Shown: positions 8,266 through 16,112, numbered from the stretch's first letter. The stretch: 64,000 nt of DNA from Deltaproteobacteria bacterium GWB2_55_19 (GCA_001797465.1 MGPQ01000010.1:186001-250000); one strand, 5' to 3'. Notes: generated by a model from the letters alone, not told the origin. Translations and numbers: made by a program.

Positions 8266-8412
8266 GCAGGTATTTTATAGGAAAATGCGTGGATATAAAA
8301 GGGTTTTGAAGGCCGAGCGCAGACCGGCACACGCCACACGTGGGCGCGTGAAGTTTTCCCTTGATTTGGGAGGCCGTTTGCCTGAATATTAGTACTTAAG
8401 AAAGGAGGCCGC

Positions 8413-8730
8413 ATGAAACCTTACAGGCTCCACATATTCGTCTGCCAGGGCAAGAGGTGCGCCTCAAGGGGCTCCGAGGACCTCCTTGAGGCTCTCAAAG
8501 ACCGGATAAAAATGGAAGGGTTAAAGGACATTAAGGTCTCGAAGAGCGGGTGCCAGAAGGTCTGCAAGGAGACGGATATTGAGGGCGAGTATTCGCCTGC
8601 GGTCGTCATCTACCCCGAGGGCGTCTGGTACAGGAAGGTCGCTGTCTCGGACCTCGACGATATAATCGAGAGGCACGTTAAAAAGGGGGAGGTCGTCGAA
8701 AGGCTCCTCCACTACAGGATGGTGAAGTAG
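8413..8730 (+). CDS. thioredoxin-fold [2Fe-2S] ferredoxin
   Basis: 105 residues. Four Cys are placed as C-x4-C (HIFVCQGKRC, residues 11 and 16) and C-x3-C (GCQKVC, about 47 and 51). This is the ligand pattern of Shethna-type thioredoxin-fold ferredoxins, also found fused to NuoE/HoxE-like subunits. The C-terminal part (SPAVVIYPEGVWYRKV) matches the family. It is cytosolic, with no signal peptide. The ATG at 8413 follows a GAAAGGAGG ribosome site. No partner oxidoreductase gene is adjacent. Confidence 0.87.
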   Translation: MKPYRLHIFVCQGKRCASRGSEDLLEALKDRIKMEGLKDIKVSKSGCQKVCKETDIEGEYSPAVVIYPEGVWYRKVAVSDLDDIIERHVKKGEVVERLLHYRMVK

Positions 8731-8953
8731 GCGCGTGCTGCGTTTTATAATCTCCCCTCACCCCTCTTTATGAAAGAGGGGGATTTCGTGATTTACCCCT
8801 CTCCTTTACAAGGGGAGGCCGGGAGGGGTGATTTGAAAAAGGCGACCTCCCGTAAGCCCCTCCTTGTTAAGGATGGGTATCAAAAACCTTCCCCCTTTTT
8901 AAAGGGGGACTGAGGGGCGATTATCAAAAGCACTCTCTCTTAAGAAAGGTCTC
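8731..8953. repeat. cluster of intergenic CCCCT(C)-type hairpins
   Basis: This 220-bp gap is made of the dispersed CCTCCCC hairpin family: CCCCTCTTT/AAAGAGGGG (8761-8769/8773-8781), an imperfect CCCTCTCCTTT..AAGGGGAGG unit near 8796-8818, and CCCCCTTTTTAAAGGGGG near 8902-8919. No gene is visible. Confidence 0.7.
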
Positions 8954-10579
8954 ATGAAGACAGCTTTTTACATCAAGGTCCTTATCTGCCTCATTCTCCT
9001 CGCCATGCCTTCGGCTGGGTACGCGAAGACCGTAAGGATAGCGGTCATGCCCTGGAAGGTAAACTCTTCCGATGACATGGAGTTCGTAAAGAACGCGGTC
9101 GCGGACATGCTCTCGTCCCGGCTCGGCTCAAAGGATTCCGTTGAGCTCATCCGTCCTGAGGCGGTAAAAGAGGCGCTCGGCGAAAAGAAGGCCTTGAACG
9201 ACGCTTCCGCCATAGAGGCCGGGAAAAAGCTCAAAGCCGACTATGTCCTCTCAGGCTCTCTTACTGTAATAGGGACCGCCGTGTCCATGGACGCGGCCCT
9301 CATTAACGTCGCAACCGCCTCCTCGACCCCCCTTTATTCGAATGCCTCGGGGCTCGCGTCCGTCGTCGGCCTCATAGACAAGCTCTCCGAAGACGTCCTT
9401 GTTGCAACTGGTCTGAAACAGCTTGTCGCGTTGCCGCTCCCGAAGGCAGAGGCCTCTGCAACGCTTAAGGCAAAGAACGAGGCGAAGGACGTGGCCCACA
9501 GGCCGGAGGCTGAAAGCTACATAGTAAAGCCGACGGAAGACGCTAAAAGGCCGGTCCTCTGGAAGAGCGCGCCGATAGAGGGGTTGTTCAAGGCCGCGGT
9601 ATCGGCTGACCTCGACAACGACAATGTGAAGGAGATAGTCCTCGTTTCCGGGAAATCCATCATCATAGCGAGGAAGGAAGGGGACGCCCTTAAATCCATA
9701 AAGGAATTGAAGGAGAACGGACACGGGGAGTTCTTCGCGGCCTCCATTATAGACGCTGACAACGACGGCAGAGAGGAACTCTATATTTCAAGGATAGAGG
9801 ACGAGCGCGCCTCCGGGCTCTCAATCGAGTTCAGGGAGGGCGACTTCAGGGTAGTATCAAAAGACATACCCTTTATGATGAGGACCGTCGATGGGGAGAA
9901 GGGCCCTGTATTGATAGGTCAGAGGTTCAGGAAGTCCGACGGCATCTACGGCCCGCTCGTTGCGCTTGAGAAACAAGGCGATTCCGTTGTCGAGAAGGGC
10001 GCCTTTCCCGTGGCGCTCCCGAGGAGGGCCGACATTTACAGGTTCGATTCCGTCGACCTTACGGGAGACGGCGTGGCCGAGCTCCTGACTCTGGACGACA
10101 GGGGATTTCTCCACATCTACAAAAAGGGCGCGAATGAAAAATGGGAGGAGACAGCCAAATCCGTCGATTACTATGGCGGCACCCTTAATTATATAAGGTT
10201 CGGGTCCGACCAGCCCGGTGTGGCTGAAGCGGAGCCGGTTCCTATCGAGGGGAGGTTCTTCCACGCGGACCTGAATAACGATGGAAAGGCAGAGGTCGTC
10301 ATAAAGAAGAACACGCCGGGCGGGCTCGGAAGGAGCGCCGAGAGGGCGTCGTCGTACAAGAGCGGCGAGGTCGTGAGCCTGTCATGGGACGAGAAGGCCA
10401 TGAGTCTTGTAGCCGAGAACTGGCGGACAAAAGAGGTCGGAGGGTATGTCTCGGACTTTTTTGTCGGGGATTTAGACAAGGACGGGTCGCCTGAGGTGGT
10501 GCTCCTTGTAGTAGAGGGGACTGAAAAGCTCTTCGGAACGCCAAAAAGTTATATACTTTCTCTCCGTCTTTCTATATAA
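8954..10579 (+). CDS. exported protein: FlgT/TolB-like N-domain plus VCBS/FG-GAP repeats
   Basis: 541 residues with a cleavable signal peptide (hydrophobic residues 7-21, cleavage after SAGYA). Residues about 25-160 form an alpha/beta domain (VRIAVMPWKVNSSDD...ADYVLSGSLT) like the penicillin-binding-protein-activator or FlgT-like domains of envelope proteins. From about residue 205 come at least five Asp-rich repeats of the form DLDNDNVKE, DADNDGREE, DLTGDGVAE, DLNNDGKAE and DLDKDGSPE. These are FG-GAP/VCBS beta-propeller blades with calcium-binding loops. It is likely periplasmic or surface exposed. The function is unknown; the fusion is a sensor- or scaffold-like architecture. The ATG at 8954 follows AAGAAAGG. 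Confidence 0.85.
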   Translation: MKTAFYIKVLICLILLAMPSAGYAKTVRIAVMPWKVNSSDDMEFVKNAVADMLSSRLGSKDSVELIRPEAVKEALGEKKALNDASAIEAGKKLKADYVLSGSLTVIGTAVSMDAALINVATASSTPLYSNASGLASVVGLIDKLSEDVLVATGLKQLVALPLPKAEASATLKAKNEAKDVAHRPEAESYIVKPTEDAKRPVLWKSAPIEGLFKAAVSADLDNDNVKEIVLVSGKSIIIARKEGDALKSIKELKENGHGEFFAASIIDADNDGREELYISRIEDERASGLSIEFREGDFRVVSKDIPFMMRTVDGEKGPVLIGQRFRKSDGIYGPLVALEKQGDSVVEKGAFPVALPRRADIYRFDSVDLTGDGVAELLTLDDRGFLHIYKKGANEKWEETAKSVDYYGGTLNYIRFGSDQPGVAEAEPVPIEGRFFHADLNNDGKAEVVIKKNTPGGLGRSAERASSYKSGEVVSLSWDEKAMSLVAENWRTKEVGGYVSDFFVGDLDKDGSPEVVLLVVEGTEKLFGTPKSYILSLRLSI

Positions 10580-10617
10580 TATGGCTCTTTAAACCCTCCA
10601 GCAACCCAATCAAAAAC

Positions 10618-10693
10618 GGCGGTGTAGCTCAGATGGCAGAGCAGGGGTCTCATAAGCCCCGGGTCCGTGGTTCGAATCCACGCACCGCCACCA
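10618..10693 (+). tRNA. tRNA with CAT anticodon (Met elongator, or Ile2)
   Basis: A cloverleaf with a 7-bp acceptor stem GGCGGTG/CACCGCC, discriminator A and encoded CCA (10691-10693). The anticodon CAT is at 10651-10653 in loop CTCATAA, and the T-arm loop is TTCGAAT. CAT anticodons serve Met or, when C34 becomes lysidine, Ile; the subtype is not resolved here. A TATAAT at 10575-10580 is a likely -10 element. A second CAT tRNA is at 35636. Confidence 0.95.
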
Positions 10694-10726
10694 GATTATT
10701 TCAGTCAATCCAACATATTTTATAAT

Positions 10727-10747
10727 GGTGGGCAAAGCCCACCCTAT
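10727..10747. repeat. REP-like hairpin, copy 6
   Basis: GGTGGGC-AAA-GCCCACC followed by CTAT, downstream of the tRNA. The remaining bases to 10889 show nothing I can support as a gene. Confidence 0.7.
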
Positions 10748-10889
10748 GAGACTCAAAAATTATTTTGAATGGCGCGCGCAACACACCCTGCACGGCCAGG
10801 TCGATTGGGAGATATGGGATGCCTGCGTAAACGAGAGGGCAAAAGGCCGGTCGATGTTGGCGGGCCCGGGGCCTTCGATGCGCCGGAGT

Positions 10890-11555
10890 TCAGTAGCTCT
10901 GGTAGAGCCAGACGACCTTGCCCAGCACGAACTCCCTGTTCAATTCGCCGGCGTAGACGGCGGTATGCGGAAATGTCGGGTTGTCGGGCTTAAGGACCAC
11001 CTTGTCAGAGTGGATGAATACCCTCTTGATGCTCACGCCCTCAAAGTTAAGCCACACGGCGTAGATGTCGCCGCTCACGAGCCTCTTGTCATTGACGTCT
11101 ATGCCGACGGTCGCGTCATGGAGTATATTCGGCGCCATCGCCTCGCCTCTGACCCGCAATGCCAGAGACCCTTTCACGAAGTCCTTCTTGAGGACCATAA
11201 TGCTATCGATGTGGTCGGTGCCGGGAAAGTCCCTCGGGCCGCCCGCGGACAGCATGTCATAGACCTTCGCGCAGACAAAGTGCTCCCCGAAAGCGGACCT
11301 CGGCTCGCAGGCGTGTTCCGCGTTTATCATGTCGTAGCTCGAAATGGGCCCTGAGCCGGTAAGGAGCCAGTCGAGCTTTACCCCGCCTATAAAGGATATC
11401 TTGCGCAGAGCCGTGATATCCGGGTTCCGCTTGTCCTTTTCGTAGTCGCTAATAGTGGCCACCCTGTTGAAATCAAGCCTCTTGGCAAATTCCGCCTGAT
11501 TGACCTTCAGGATATCCTGCCTGACGTAGCGTATTCTTTCACCGAGTGTGTTCAT
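10890..11555 (-). CDS. XRE/CI-type repressor with S24 peptidase fold, catalytic Ser replaced by Ala
   Basis: 221 residues from ATG 11555 (MNTLGERIRYVRQ). An earlier TTG frame to 11645 lacks support. Residues 5-65 are a helix-turn-helix of the phage CI type, ending in LDWLLTGSGP. Residues about 95-215 are a LexA/CI-like S24 fold. The nucleophile position of the usual G-(D/E)-S-M motif reads RVRGEAMAP: Ala139, codon GCG. The Lys dyad partner is present as Lys177 in VSIKRV. It is therefore probably a repressor that cannot self-cleave. There is no clear Shine-Dalgarno, and repeated GCGTAAAAT boxes lie upstream, so autoregulation is likely. Confidence 0.88.
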   Translation of the reverse strand: MNTLGERIRYVRQDILKVNQAEFAKRLDFNRVATISDYEKDKRNPDITALRKISFIGGVKLDWLLTGSGPISSYDMINAEHACEPRSAFGEHFVCAKVYDMLSAGGPRDFPGTDHIDSIMVLKKDFVKGSLALRVRGEAMAPNILHDATVGIDVNDKRLVSGDIYAVWLNFEGVSIKRVFIHSDKVVLKPDNPTFPHTAVYAGELNREFVLGKVVWLYQSY

Positions 11556-11568
11556 AAAATACAGTTGA

Positions 11569-11610
11569 GCGTAAAATTTCACTTGACATTTATACGCAGT
11601 AGCGTAAAAT
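11569..11610. promoter_or_regulatory. candidate operator of the CI-type repressor
   Basis: GCGTAAAAT occurs at 11569-11577 and 11602-11610, 33 bp apart (about three helical turns). The second copy forms an inverted repeat with TTATACGC at 11590-11597 (7 of 8 match, 4-bp centre). The sites lie immediately upstream of the repressor start, as expected for self-regulation. Confidence 0.5.
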
Positions 11611-11756
11611 GGCTCGATACCCTGATTGAGAAGTACAGTCTCCAATTAAACATACAATTTTTTGGATTTCTCATTTATAGCATTTAGCGGTCTTTCAGTC
11701 AATACGCAACCGGGAAAAAAGATAAAAAATATAACGAAAGGGGTTTATCGCGGGAT

Positions 11757-12209
11757 ATGGCCGTTAATTATTTAAGGGTTTTCGAGAGGATGCTCAAGGC
11801 CGGAAGGCTGAAAAACGGCTCACAGCTGGCAAAGGCCCTCGGCGTATCCCCGCAGGCGGTCTCGAATTACAAGAAGAGGGGGGAGCTGCCTGCGAGCCTC
11901 GTATTCAAGTTCGCGGAGACATACAGCGTCTCAATCGACTGGCTTATTACAGGGGTTGCCAGGCCCGGAGACTCAGCAGAGCTCTCGAGGCCCGCATACG
12001 CGAGCGAGGCGGACGGCCGCTATTCCGTAGACAGCGTAGACAAGGCCTGGTTGCCTTCAAGCATAAACGACCTTATGATGCTCTCGCCCGACGAGATTAT
12101 ATACGTCGGGAGGCTCCTTAAGGTGCTCCGGGGCCCGGAGAGGTATGTCCCCGCTGTAAAGGTCTGTATCGACTCGTTCCTAAAGGCGGGGGAGCTATCG
12201 AACCATTGA
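11757..12209 (+). CDS. phage CI-type helix-turn-helix protein
   Basis: 150 residues. The N-terminal 65 residues match the bacteriophage CI repressor HTH domain: LAKALGVSPQAVSNYKKRG is the recognition-helix region, ending SIDWLITG. No S24 peptidase domain follows; the C-terminal 80 residues are unrecognised and end in a short helical segment. It is divergent from the S24-type regulator with 200 bp between them. The DWL(L/I)TG hallmark is shared by both, so the pair may derive from one mobile-element regulatory module. The ATG at 11757 is preceded by a poor ribosome site (AACGAAAGGGG further upstream). Confidence 0.82.
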   Translation: MAVNYLRVFERMLKAGRLKNGSQLAKALGVSPQAVSNYKKRGELPASLVFKFAETYSVSIDWLITGVARPGDSAELSRPAYASEADGRYSVDSVDKAWLPSSINDLMMLSPDEIIYVGRLLKVLRGPERYVPAVKVCIDSFLKAGELSNH

Positions 12210-12246
12210 GGTCCATTTTATAGGTTGGTTGTGAGATCATGATCAG

Positions 12247-12286
12247 ACTGGCGGCCCCTCCACCGGAGGGGCCGCCAGTTTTTTTT
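12247..12286 (+). terminator. strong rho-independent terminator
   Basis: Perfect 15-bp stem (12247-12261 with 12265-12279), 3-nt loop, then eight T. It ends the CI-type gene. Confidence 0.93.
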
Positions 12287-12474
12287 ATGTGCCGCGTTCA
12301 TTCTCTCTTAGGGCAGATACCCGGCGGCCTTCCGCGCGGTATCGCATGGGCTTGACAACTAATCAGGGGACAGGTTACATTTAAAAGCGGAAATAAATCG
12401 GGATGCGGACAGGAAATAGCCTGCCTGTAAGCGGTTATCCGTCCCACCCGTATATAAAATCAGGAGGGGTATTA

Positions 12475-12939
12475 ATGGCACAGGCTAAAAAAGGCGATCA
12501 TGTGAAGGTGCACTACAAGGGCACACTCGAGGACGGGTCGGAGTTCGATGCTTCCACAAACAGAGAGCCTATTGAATTCACGCTGGGCGACGGCATGCTG
12601 CTCCCCGGCTTCGAGCAGGCCGTTGAGGGAATGGACGAGGGCGAGACGAGGAATATAAGGATACCGGCTGACGAGGGCTACGGGCCGTACTTCCAGGACC
12701 TTGTGATAGAGTTCGACAAGGGGCAGTTCCCGCCGGACCTCGAGCCGAGGATAGGCGAGCACCTCGAGCTTCAGCAGGAGGACGGGACCTCGACTGTCGT
12801 AAAAATATTGCAGATCTCCGGCGACAAGGTAAGCCTGGACGCGAACCATCCGCTCGCGGGCAAGGACCTCCTTTTTGAGATAATGCTGCTGGCTGTAAAC
12901 ACCTGTTGCCATGACCATGGACATACGCCCGAGGCGTGA
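12475..12939 (+). CDS. SlyD-like FKBP-type peptidyl-prolyl isomerase
   Basis: 154 residues from the ATG at 12475, chosen because AGGAGGGG lies 5 nt upstream; a longer frame to 12403 is rejected. The FKBP core is KKGDHVKVHYKGTLEDGSEF then FDAS, with the chaperone insert (IF domain) between PADEGYG and DANHPLAGK. This is the SlyD arrangement. The C-terminus is short and ends CCHDHGHTPEA, a small metal-binding-like tail instead of the long His-rich tail of E. coli SlyD. It assists prolyl isomerisation and folding in the cytosol. A TTGACA at 12353-12358 is a plausible -35 element. Confidence 0.93.
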   Translation: MAQAKKGDHVKVHYKGTLEDGSEFDASTNREPIEFTLGDGMLLPGFEQAVEGMDEGETRNIRIPADEGYGPYFQDLVIEFDKGQFPPDLEPRIGEHLELQQEDGTSTVVKILQISGDKVSLDANHPLAGKDLLFEIMLLAVNTCCHDHGHTPEA

Positions 12940-12941
12940 AC

Positions 12942-12978
12942 CTAACGCGCGCGGCCTGATAAAGGCCGCGCGCGTTAG
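12942..12978 (+). terminator. long perfect hairpin after the FKBP gene
   Basis: A 15-bp perfect stem CTAACGCGCGCGGCC/GGCCGCGCGCGTTAG with a 7-nt loop, 2 bp past the stop. No long T-run follows, so its termination efficiency is uncertain. Confidence 0.65.
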
Positions 12979-13020
12979 TCTTACATGAGCCTGGCCAACA
13001 AAGATTCCGCGCGGAATCAA

Positions 13021-13185
13021 ATTTTTGCACGCTTGCCGCGTGCTTTTGGCACAGGTCTCGCTCGCTTTCAGTCGCCCCTGCCCACTCGCTCGCCCCGAAG
13101 ACGCGCTTCGCGTCGAATCACCCCCGGCTCGCTCGTCTCATCCTCCCTTATGCTTCGCGCATCCTTGCCCGGTATTTTTTAAAAC
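13021..13185 (+). repeat. 160-bp GC-rich dispersed repeat, copy 2
   Basis: The most divergent copy of the family also at 868, 31541 and 40391. It retains CACTCGCTCGCCCC, the GCGCTTCGCGT hairpin, GGCTCGCTC and CTCCCTTATGC in the same order. It occupies the gap before the phosphate-regulated unit. Confidence 0.7.
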
Positions 13186-13314
13186 TTAAAAACTGTATTA
13201 TTGAACGTTGGCCTTACCCTGAAACACCTGTTTTCCCTTCATATCAGGGGTTGTCGTATGCCGCATGTACACGCAAAAAGCGGGGCCTGCAATAAATCCG
13301 GGGGTGACGCTATT

Positions 13315-13357
13315 ATAACATCCCTGTCACATTCCCTTAACAATCCTCGCATAGAAT
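13315..13357 (+). promoter_or_regulatory. PhoB-type promoter A (three 11-bp-phased boxes plus TAGAAT)
   Basis: ATAACA (13315), GTCACA (13326) and TTAACA (13337) are exactly 11 bp apart. Then come 9 nt and the -10 element TAGAAT (13352-13357). No separate -35 is present. Direct repeats with 11-bp phase replacing the -35 are the design of PhoB/PhoP-activated promoters. The predicted start is near 13364. It drives the Cys-rich gene, the porin and pstS. Confidence 0.8.
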
Positions 13358-13386
13358 GGGTTCAAATAAATCGAGGAGAAAAGAGA

Positions 13387-13563
13387 ATGAACTGTCCGTA
13401 TCTTGAAAAGGGAATGACTGAGATGTGCGCCGCGTCAATCACGTCGCTTGTTCCGTCCGCGGAGGAGGCCGAGGAATACTGTTTGACCGAGGAGCACTAC
13501 CGCTGTCCCATGCTCCTGGGGCACGTCCTGCGCTCAGGCGCCGAGCGGGCTTACAGCCACTAA
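13387..13563 (+). CDS. Cys-rich miniprotein of the phosphate island
   Basis: 58 residues beginning MNCPYLEKGMTEMCAAS. The ATG at 13387 has GAGGAG upstream and lies just after promoter A, which decides against a longer frame to 13201. Four Cys occur, as NCPYL, MCA, YCLTEEHY and RCPML. The CPYL-x-C...C-L...C layout recurs in the miniprotein at 16820-16999. It has no signal peptide or membrane segment. It could bind metal or an Fe-S cluster; the function is unknown. It is first in a run with the OprP-like porin (35-bp gap) and pstS, and presumably phosphate-starvation induced. Confidence 0.75.
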   Translation: MNCPYLEKGMTEMCAASITSLVPSAEEAEEYCLTEEHYRCPMLLGHVLRSGAERAYSH

Positions 13564-13598
13564 ATAGACTTTAAAATAAAGAAGGAGGAGCAACAGGG

Positions 13599-14774
13599 AT
13601 GAAGAGAAAGCTGTATATGATGATGGGGGCGGCCGCCTTAGGCCTCCTGACCGCTAACGCCGCAAAGGCCGAGTTCGCCTTCGGCGAAGAGACAAAGGGT
13701 ATAACGCTTACGAGCAACGAATCAGATCTGAACATCAGGATAAGGCTCCAACCGAGGTTCGACTTCGGCGACCTCGTGAAATCAGAGGACGGCAGGTCTT
13801 ACGAGAGCGAGTCAGACCTTTATCTTCGGAGGGTCCGCCTCGAAATGGGCGGGCACCTCCTTACGAAGACGATAAAGTACAACCTGACCCTTTCGGCTGA
13901 CAAGTGGGAGCAGACCGGACACGCAGACGAGGTAAGTCTCCTCTACGGGTATGTCGAGTGGGACGCCGACGAGGCATATTCGTTCCAGGTCGGCAAGTAC
14001 AAGCTCCCGTACTCGAGGGTCTCCCTCACCTCGTCCTCGAAACAGCTCCTCATAGAGAGGCCCGCCTCGACCGAGGCGGCTAAGAAGGTCTTCGGCGAGA
14101 CTGACGCGTACTACCAGCCCAAGGCGGCAATATTCGGAAAGGCGCTCGACGGCGTTTTAGGCTACGAGGTCGCGGTCGCGGACGGCTGGCAGAACGGAGA
14201 GACTATTCACACCGACACGACCGTCTTCACCTCCTCGCCCCTGTATGTGGCGCGAATAGAGCTCTCCCCGCCAGGCTGGCTGGAAAAGTCGAAGAGCGAC
14301 GCGCACCTCGGCAAGGGCCAGCACCTGACCCTGGGGCTTAACCTCGCCAACCAGTCTTCGATAGAGTACGCGGAGAACGGGTATGAGGAAGACAGGTCCC
14401 TCTGGGGCTTCGATGTATCCGGCCACTATAACAACATAACGGCGCAGGCCGAGTACAACGAGTGGGAGGTAGACTCCAGCGACCCGACGATCGGGACCTC
14501 GAAGCCGAGGGGCTGGTATGTGCAGGCGGGTTACCTGGTAGACGGACTTAATATCGAGCCTGTGGCGAGGTACGAGGTCTACGACCAGAACTCCGAGGCC
14601 GAGAACAAGGAGGAGCGGAACACGACCTTCGGGGCCAACTGGTACGGCAAGGGACACAGCCTGAAGGTAGGCGCCAACTGGGTCCATACCGATTATGATT
14701 CCGCGGCAAAGGGCGCGCTTGCGGAAGCTGACTCCAAGGACACTTACCAGGTCCAGGCGCAGATGTACTTCTAA
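13599..14774 (+). CDS. OprP/OprO-like phosphate-selective porin
   Basis: 391 residues with a signal peptide (about residues 1-24, cleavage after AAKA). The rest is a beta-rich, Gly/Tyr/Asp-rich outer membrane protein ending in a terminal aromatic, VQAQMYF, the beta-barrel C-terminal signature. Segments such as RIRLQPRFDFGDL, FQVGKYKLPYSRV and YGYVEWDADE match the phosphate-selective porin O/P family. Such porins pass phosphate or polyphosphate across the outer membrane. Its place between a PhoB-type promoter and pstS supports a phosphate role. The ATG at 13599 has GGAGGAG upstream. Confidence 0.9.
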   Translation: MKRKLYMMMGAAALGLLTANAAKAEFAFGEETKGITLTSNESDLNIRIRLQPRFDFGDLVKSEDGRSYESESDLYLRRVRLEMGGHLLTKTIKYNLTLSADKWEQTGHADEVSLLYGYVEWDADEAYSFQVGKYKLPYSRVSLTSSSKQLLIERPASTEAAKKVFGETDAYYQPKAAIFGKALDGVLGYEVAVADGWQNGETIHTDTTVFTSSPLYVARIELSPPGWLEKSKSDAHLGKGQHLTLGLNLANQSSIEYAENGYEEDRSLWGFDVSGHYNNITAQAEYNEWEVDSSDPTIGTSKPRGWYVQAGYLVDGLNIEPVARYEVYDQNSEAENKEERNTTFGANWYGKGHSLKVGANWVHTDYDSAAKGALAEADSKDTYQVQAQMYF

Positions 14775-14798
14775 CAGGCAAGCCGAAGTATTTACGGA

Positions 14799-14850
14799 TT
14801 TACGGGGAGCCGCTGACCTCCCCGTAAATACCCCGAGAAAACTCGGGGTT
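14799..14850 (+). terminator. two tandem hairpins between porin and pstS
   Basis: TTTACGGGGAG/CTCCCCGTAAA (14799-14809/14818-14828) is followed by CCCCGAG-AAAA-CTCGGGG (14831-14848) and TTCTTC. A third hairpin, GGGGCGGG/CCCGCCCC, spans 14863-14884. They may attenuate read-through into pstS or stabilise transcript ends, since pstS has no clear promoter of its own. Confidence 0.6.
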
Positions 14851-14926
14851 CTTCATCCTGCCGGGGCGGGGTAACACCCGCCCCGCCTTATAACCTGAAA
14901 CGATTCGCAAAGAAAAAGGAGATGAA

Positions 14927-15967
14927 ATGAGGAAGACCCTTCTGGCCCTTTCTATCGCTACACTTGCGTTCTCCGCAGGAGCCGCTTCCGCCGATACGCT
15001 CATAAACGGCGCGGGCGCGACGTTCCCGTACCCGCTCTATTCGAAGTGGGCCTACGAGTACGCTAAAAAGACCGGTATGAAGATGAACTACCAGTCTATC
15101 GGGTCCGGCGGCGGCATAAAGCAGATAAAGGCCAAGACCGTGGACTTCGGGGCCTCGGACGCGCCGCTTTTCACTAAAGATCTGGACGAAGCAGGCCTTG
15201 CGCAGTTCCCTGCGGCGATAGGCGGCGTGGTGCCGGTCGTGAACCTCCAGGGCGTAAAACCCGGAGAGATGAGGCTTACGCCCGAAGTCCTCGCGGACAT
15301 ATATCTCGGCAAGATCACGAAGTGGAACGACAAGAGGCTTACCGAACTTAACCCCGGCGTCGAGCTCCCCGAAGACTCGATCACCGTCGTGCATCGCTCA
15401 GACGGAAGCGGCACGACCTGGATATTCACCAACTACCTCGACAAGGTCAGCAAGGAGTGGCATGACAAGGCCGGGTTCGGCACGGCCGTAAACTGGCCTG
15501 CGGGTGTCGGCGGCAAGGGGAACGAGGGCGTAGCCACATACGTCAAGAGGATAAAGAACACCATCGGCTACGTCGAGTACGCCTACGCGCTCCAGAACAA
15601 GCTCGCGCACGCGAAGATGCAGAACAGGGAAAAGGCCTTTGTAGAGCCGTCGATCGAGTCCTTCATGTCCGCGGCCTCGGGCGCGGACTGGAAGAACACC
15701 CCCGGATACGCGGTGGTGCTTACCGACCAGCAGGGAAAAAATTCCTGGCCCATAGCCGGCGCGACCTTCATACTCGTACACAGGAGCGCGACGAACTGCG
15801 AGAACACCAGGGCTGTACTCGATTTCTTCGACTGGGCTTATGAGAACGGCTCCGAGATGGCTAAGTCACTCGACTACGTGCCTATACCTAAGTCCGTCTA
15901 TCAGTTAATGGAGGAGAGCTGGACTGGGGGCATTACCTGCAACGGCGCGTCTCTCTGGAAGAAGTAG
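14927..15967 (+). CDS. pstS: phosphate ABC transporter substrate-binding protein
   Basis: 346 residues with a signal peptide ending SAGAASA. The mature N-terminus is LINGAGATFPYPLYSKWAYE. Phosphate-contacting segments are visible: GAGATFPYP, SIGSGGGIKQI, GASDAPL and HRSDGSGTTWIF. This is the high-affinity periplasmic phosphate receptor that normally delivers to PstCAB. No pstC, pstA, pstB or phoU follows, so the permease must be elsewhere. The ATG at 14927 follows AAAGGAG. Confidence 0.96.
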   Translation: MRKTLLALSIATLAFSAGAASADTLINGAGATFPYPLYSKWAYEYAKKTGMKMNYQSIGSGGGIKQIKAKTVDFGASDAPLFTKDLDEAGLAQFPAAIGGVVPVVNLQGVKPGEMRLTPEVLADIYLGKITKWNDKRLTELNPGVELPEDSITVVHRSDGSGTTWIFTNYLDKVSKEWHDKAGFGTAVNWPAGVGGKGNEGVATYVKRIKNTIGYVEYAYALQNKLAHAKMQNREKAFVEPSIESFMSAASGADWKNTPGYAVVLTDQQGKNSWPIAGATFILVHRSATNCENTRAVLDFFDWAYENGSEMAKSLDYVPIPKSVYQLMEESWTGGITCNGASLWKK

Positions 15968-15994
15968 GAGGCCGTAGTTCATAAGGTCCTCATC

Positions 15995-16030
15995 AAGGCC
16001 GCCCCGTTCCACGGGGCGGCCTTATTTTTT
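15995..16030 (+). terminator. strong terminator of pstS
   Basis: 13-bp perfect stem (15995-16007 with 16011-16023), 3-nt loop, followed by ATTTTTT. Confidence 0.93.
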
Positions 16031-16057
16031 CCTCAATTTCAAAACAGCCATCCAGAC

Positions 16058-16100
16058 TTAACACCCCCGTAACACTCCCTTAACAGGACTGCGGTAGAAT
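16058..16100 (+). promoter_or_regulatory. PhoB-type promoter B upstream of phoB
   Basis: TTAACA (16058), GTAACA (16069) and TTAACA (16080) are 11 bp apart. Then come 9 nt and TAGAAT (16095-16100). The architecture is identical to promoter A. This implies positive autoregulation of the response regulator. Confidence 0.82.
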
Positions 16101-16112
16101 TCCCATAAACAG

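Noticed and set aside
10725-11354. A 209-residue plus-strand frame opposite the repressor
   Set aside because: It is a shadow of the S24-type repressor, whose HTH and S24 folds are clear on the other strand.
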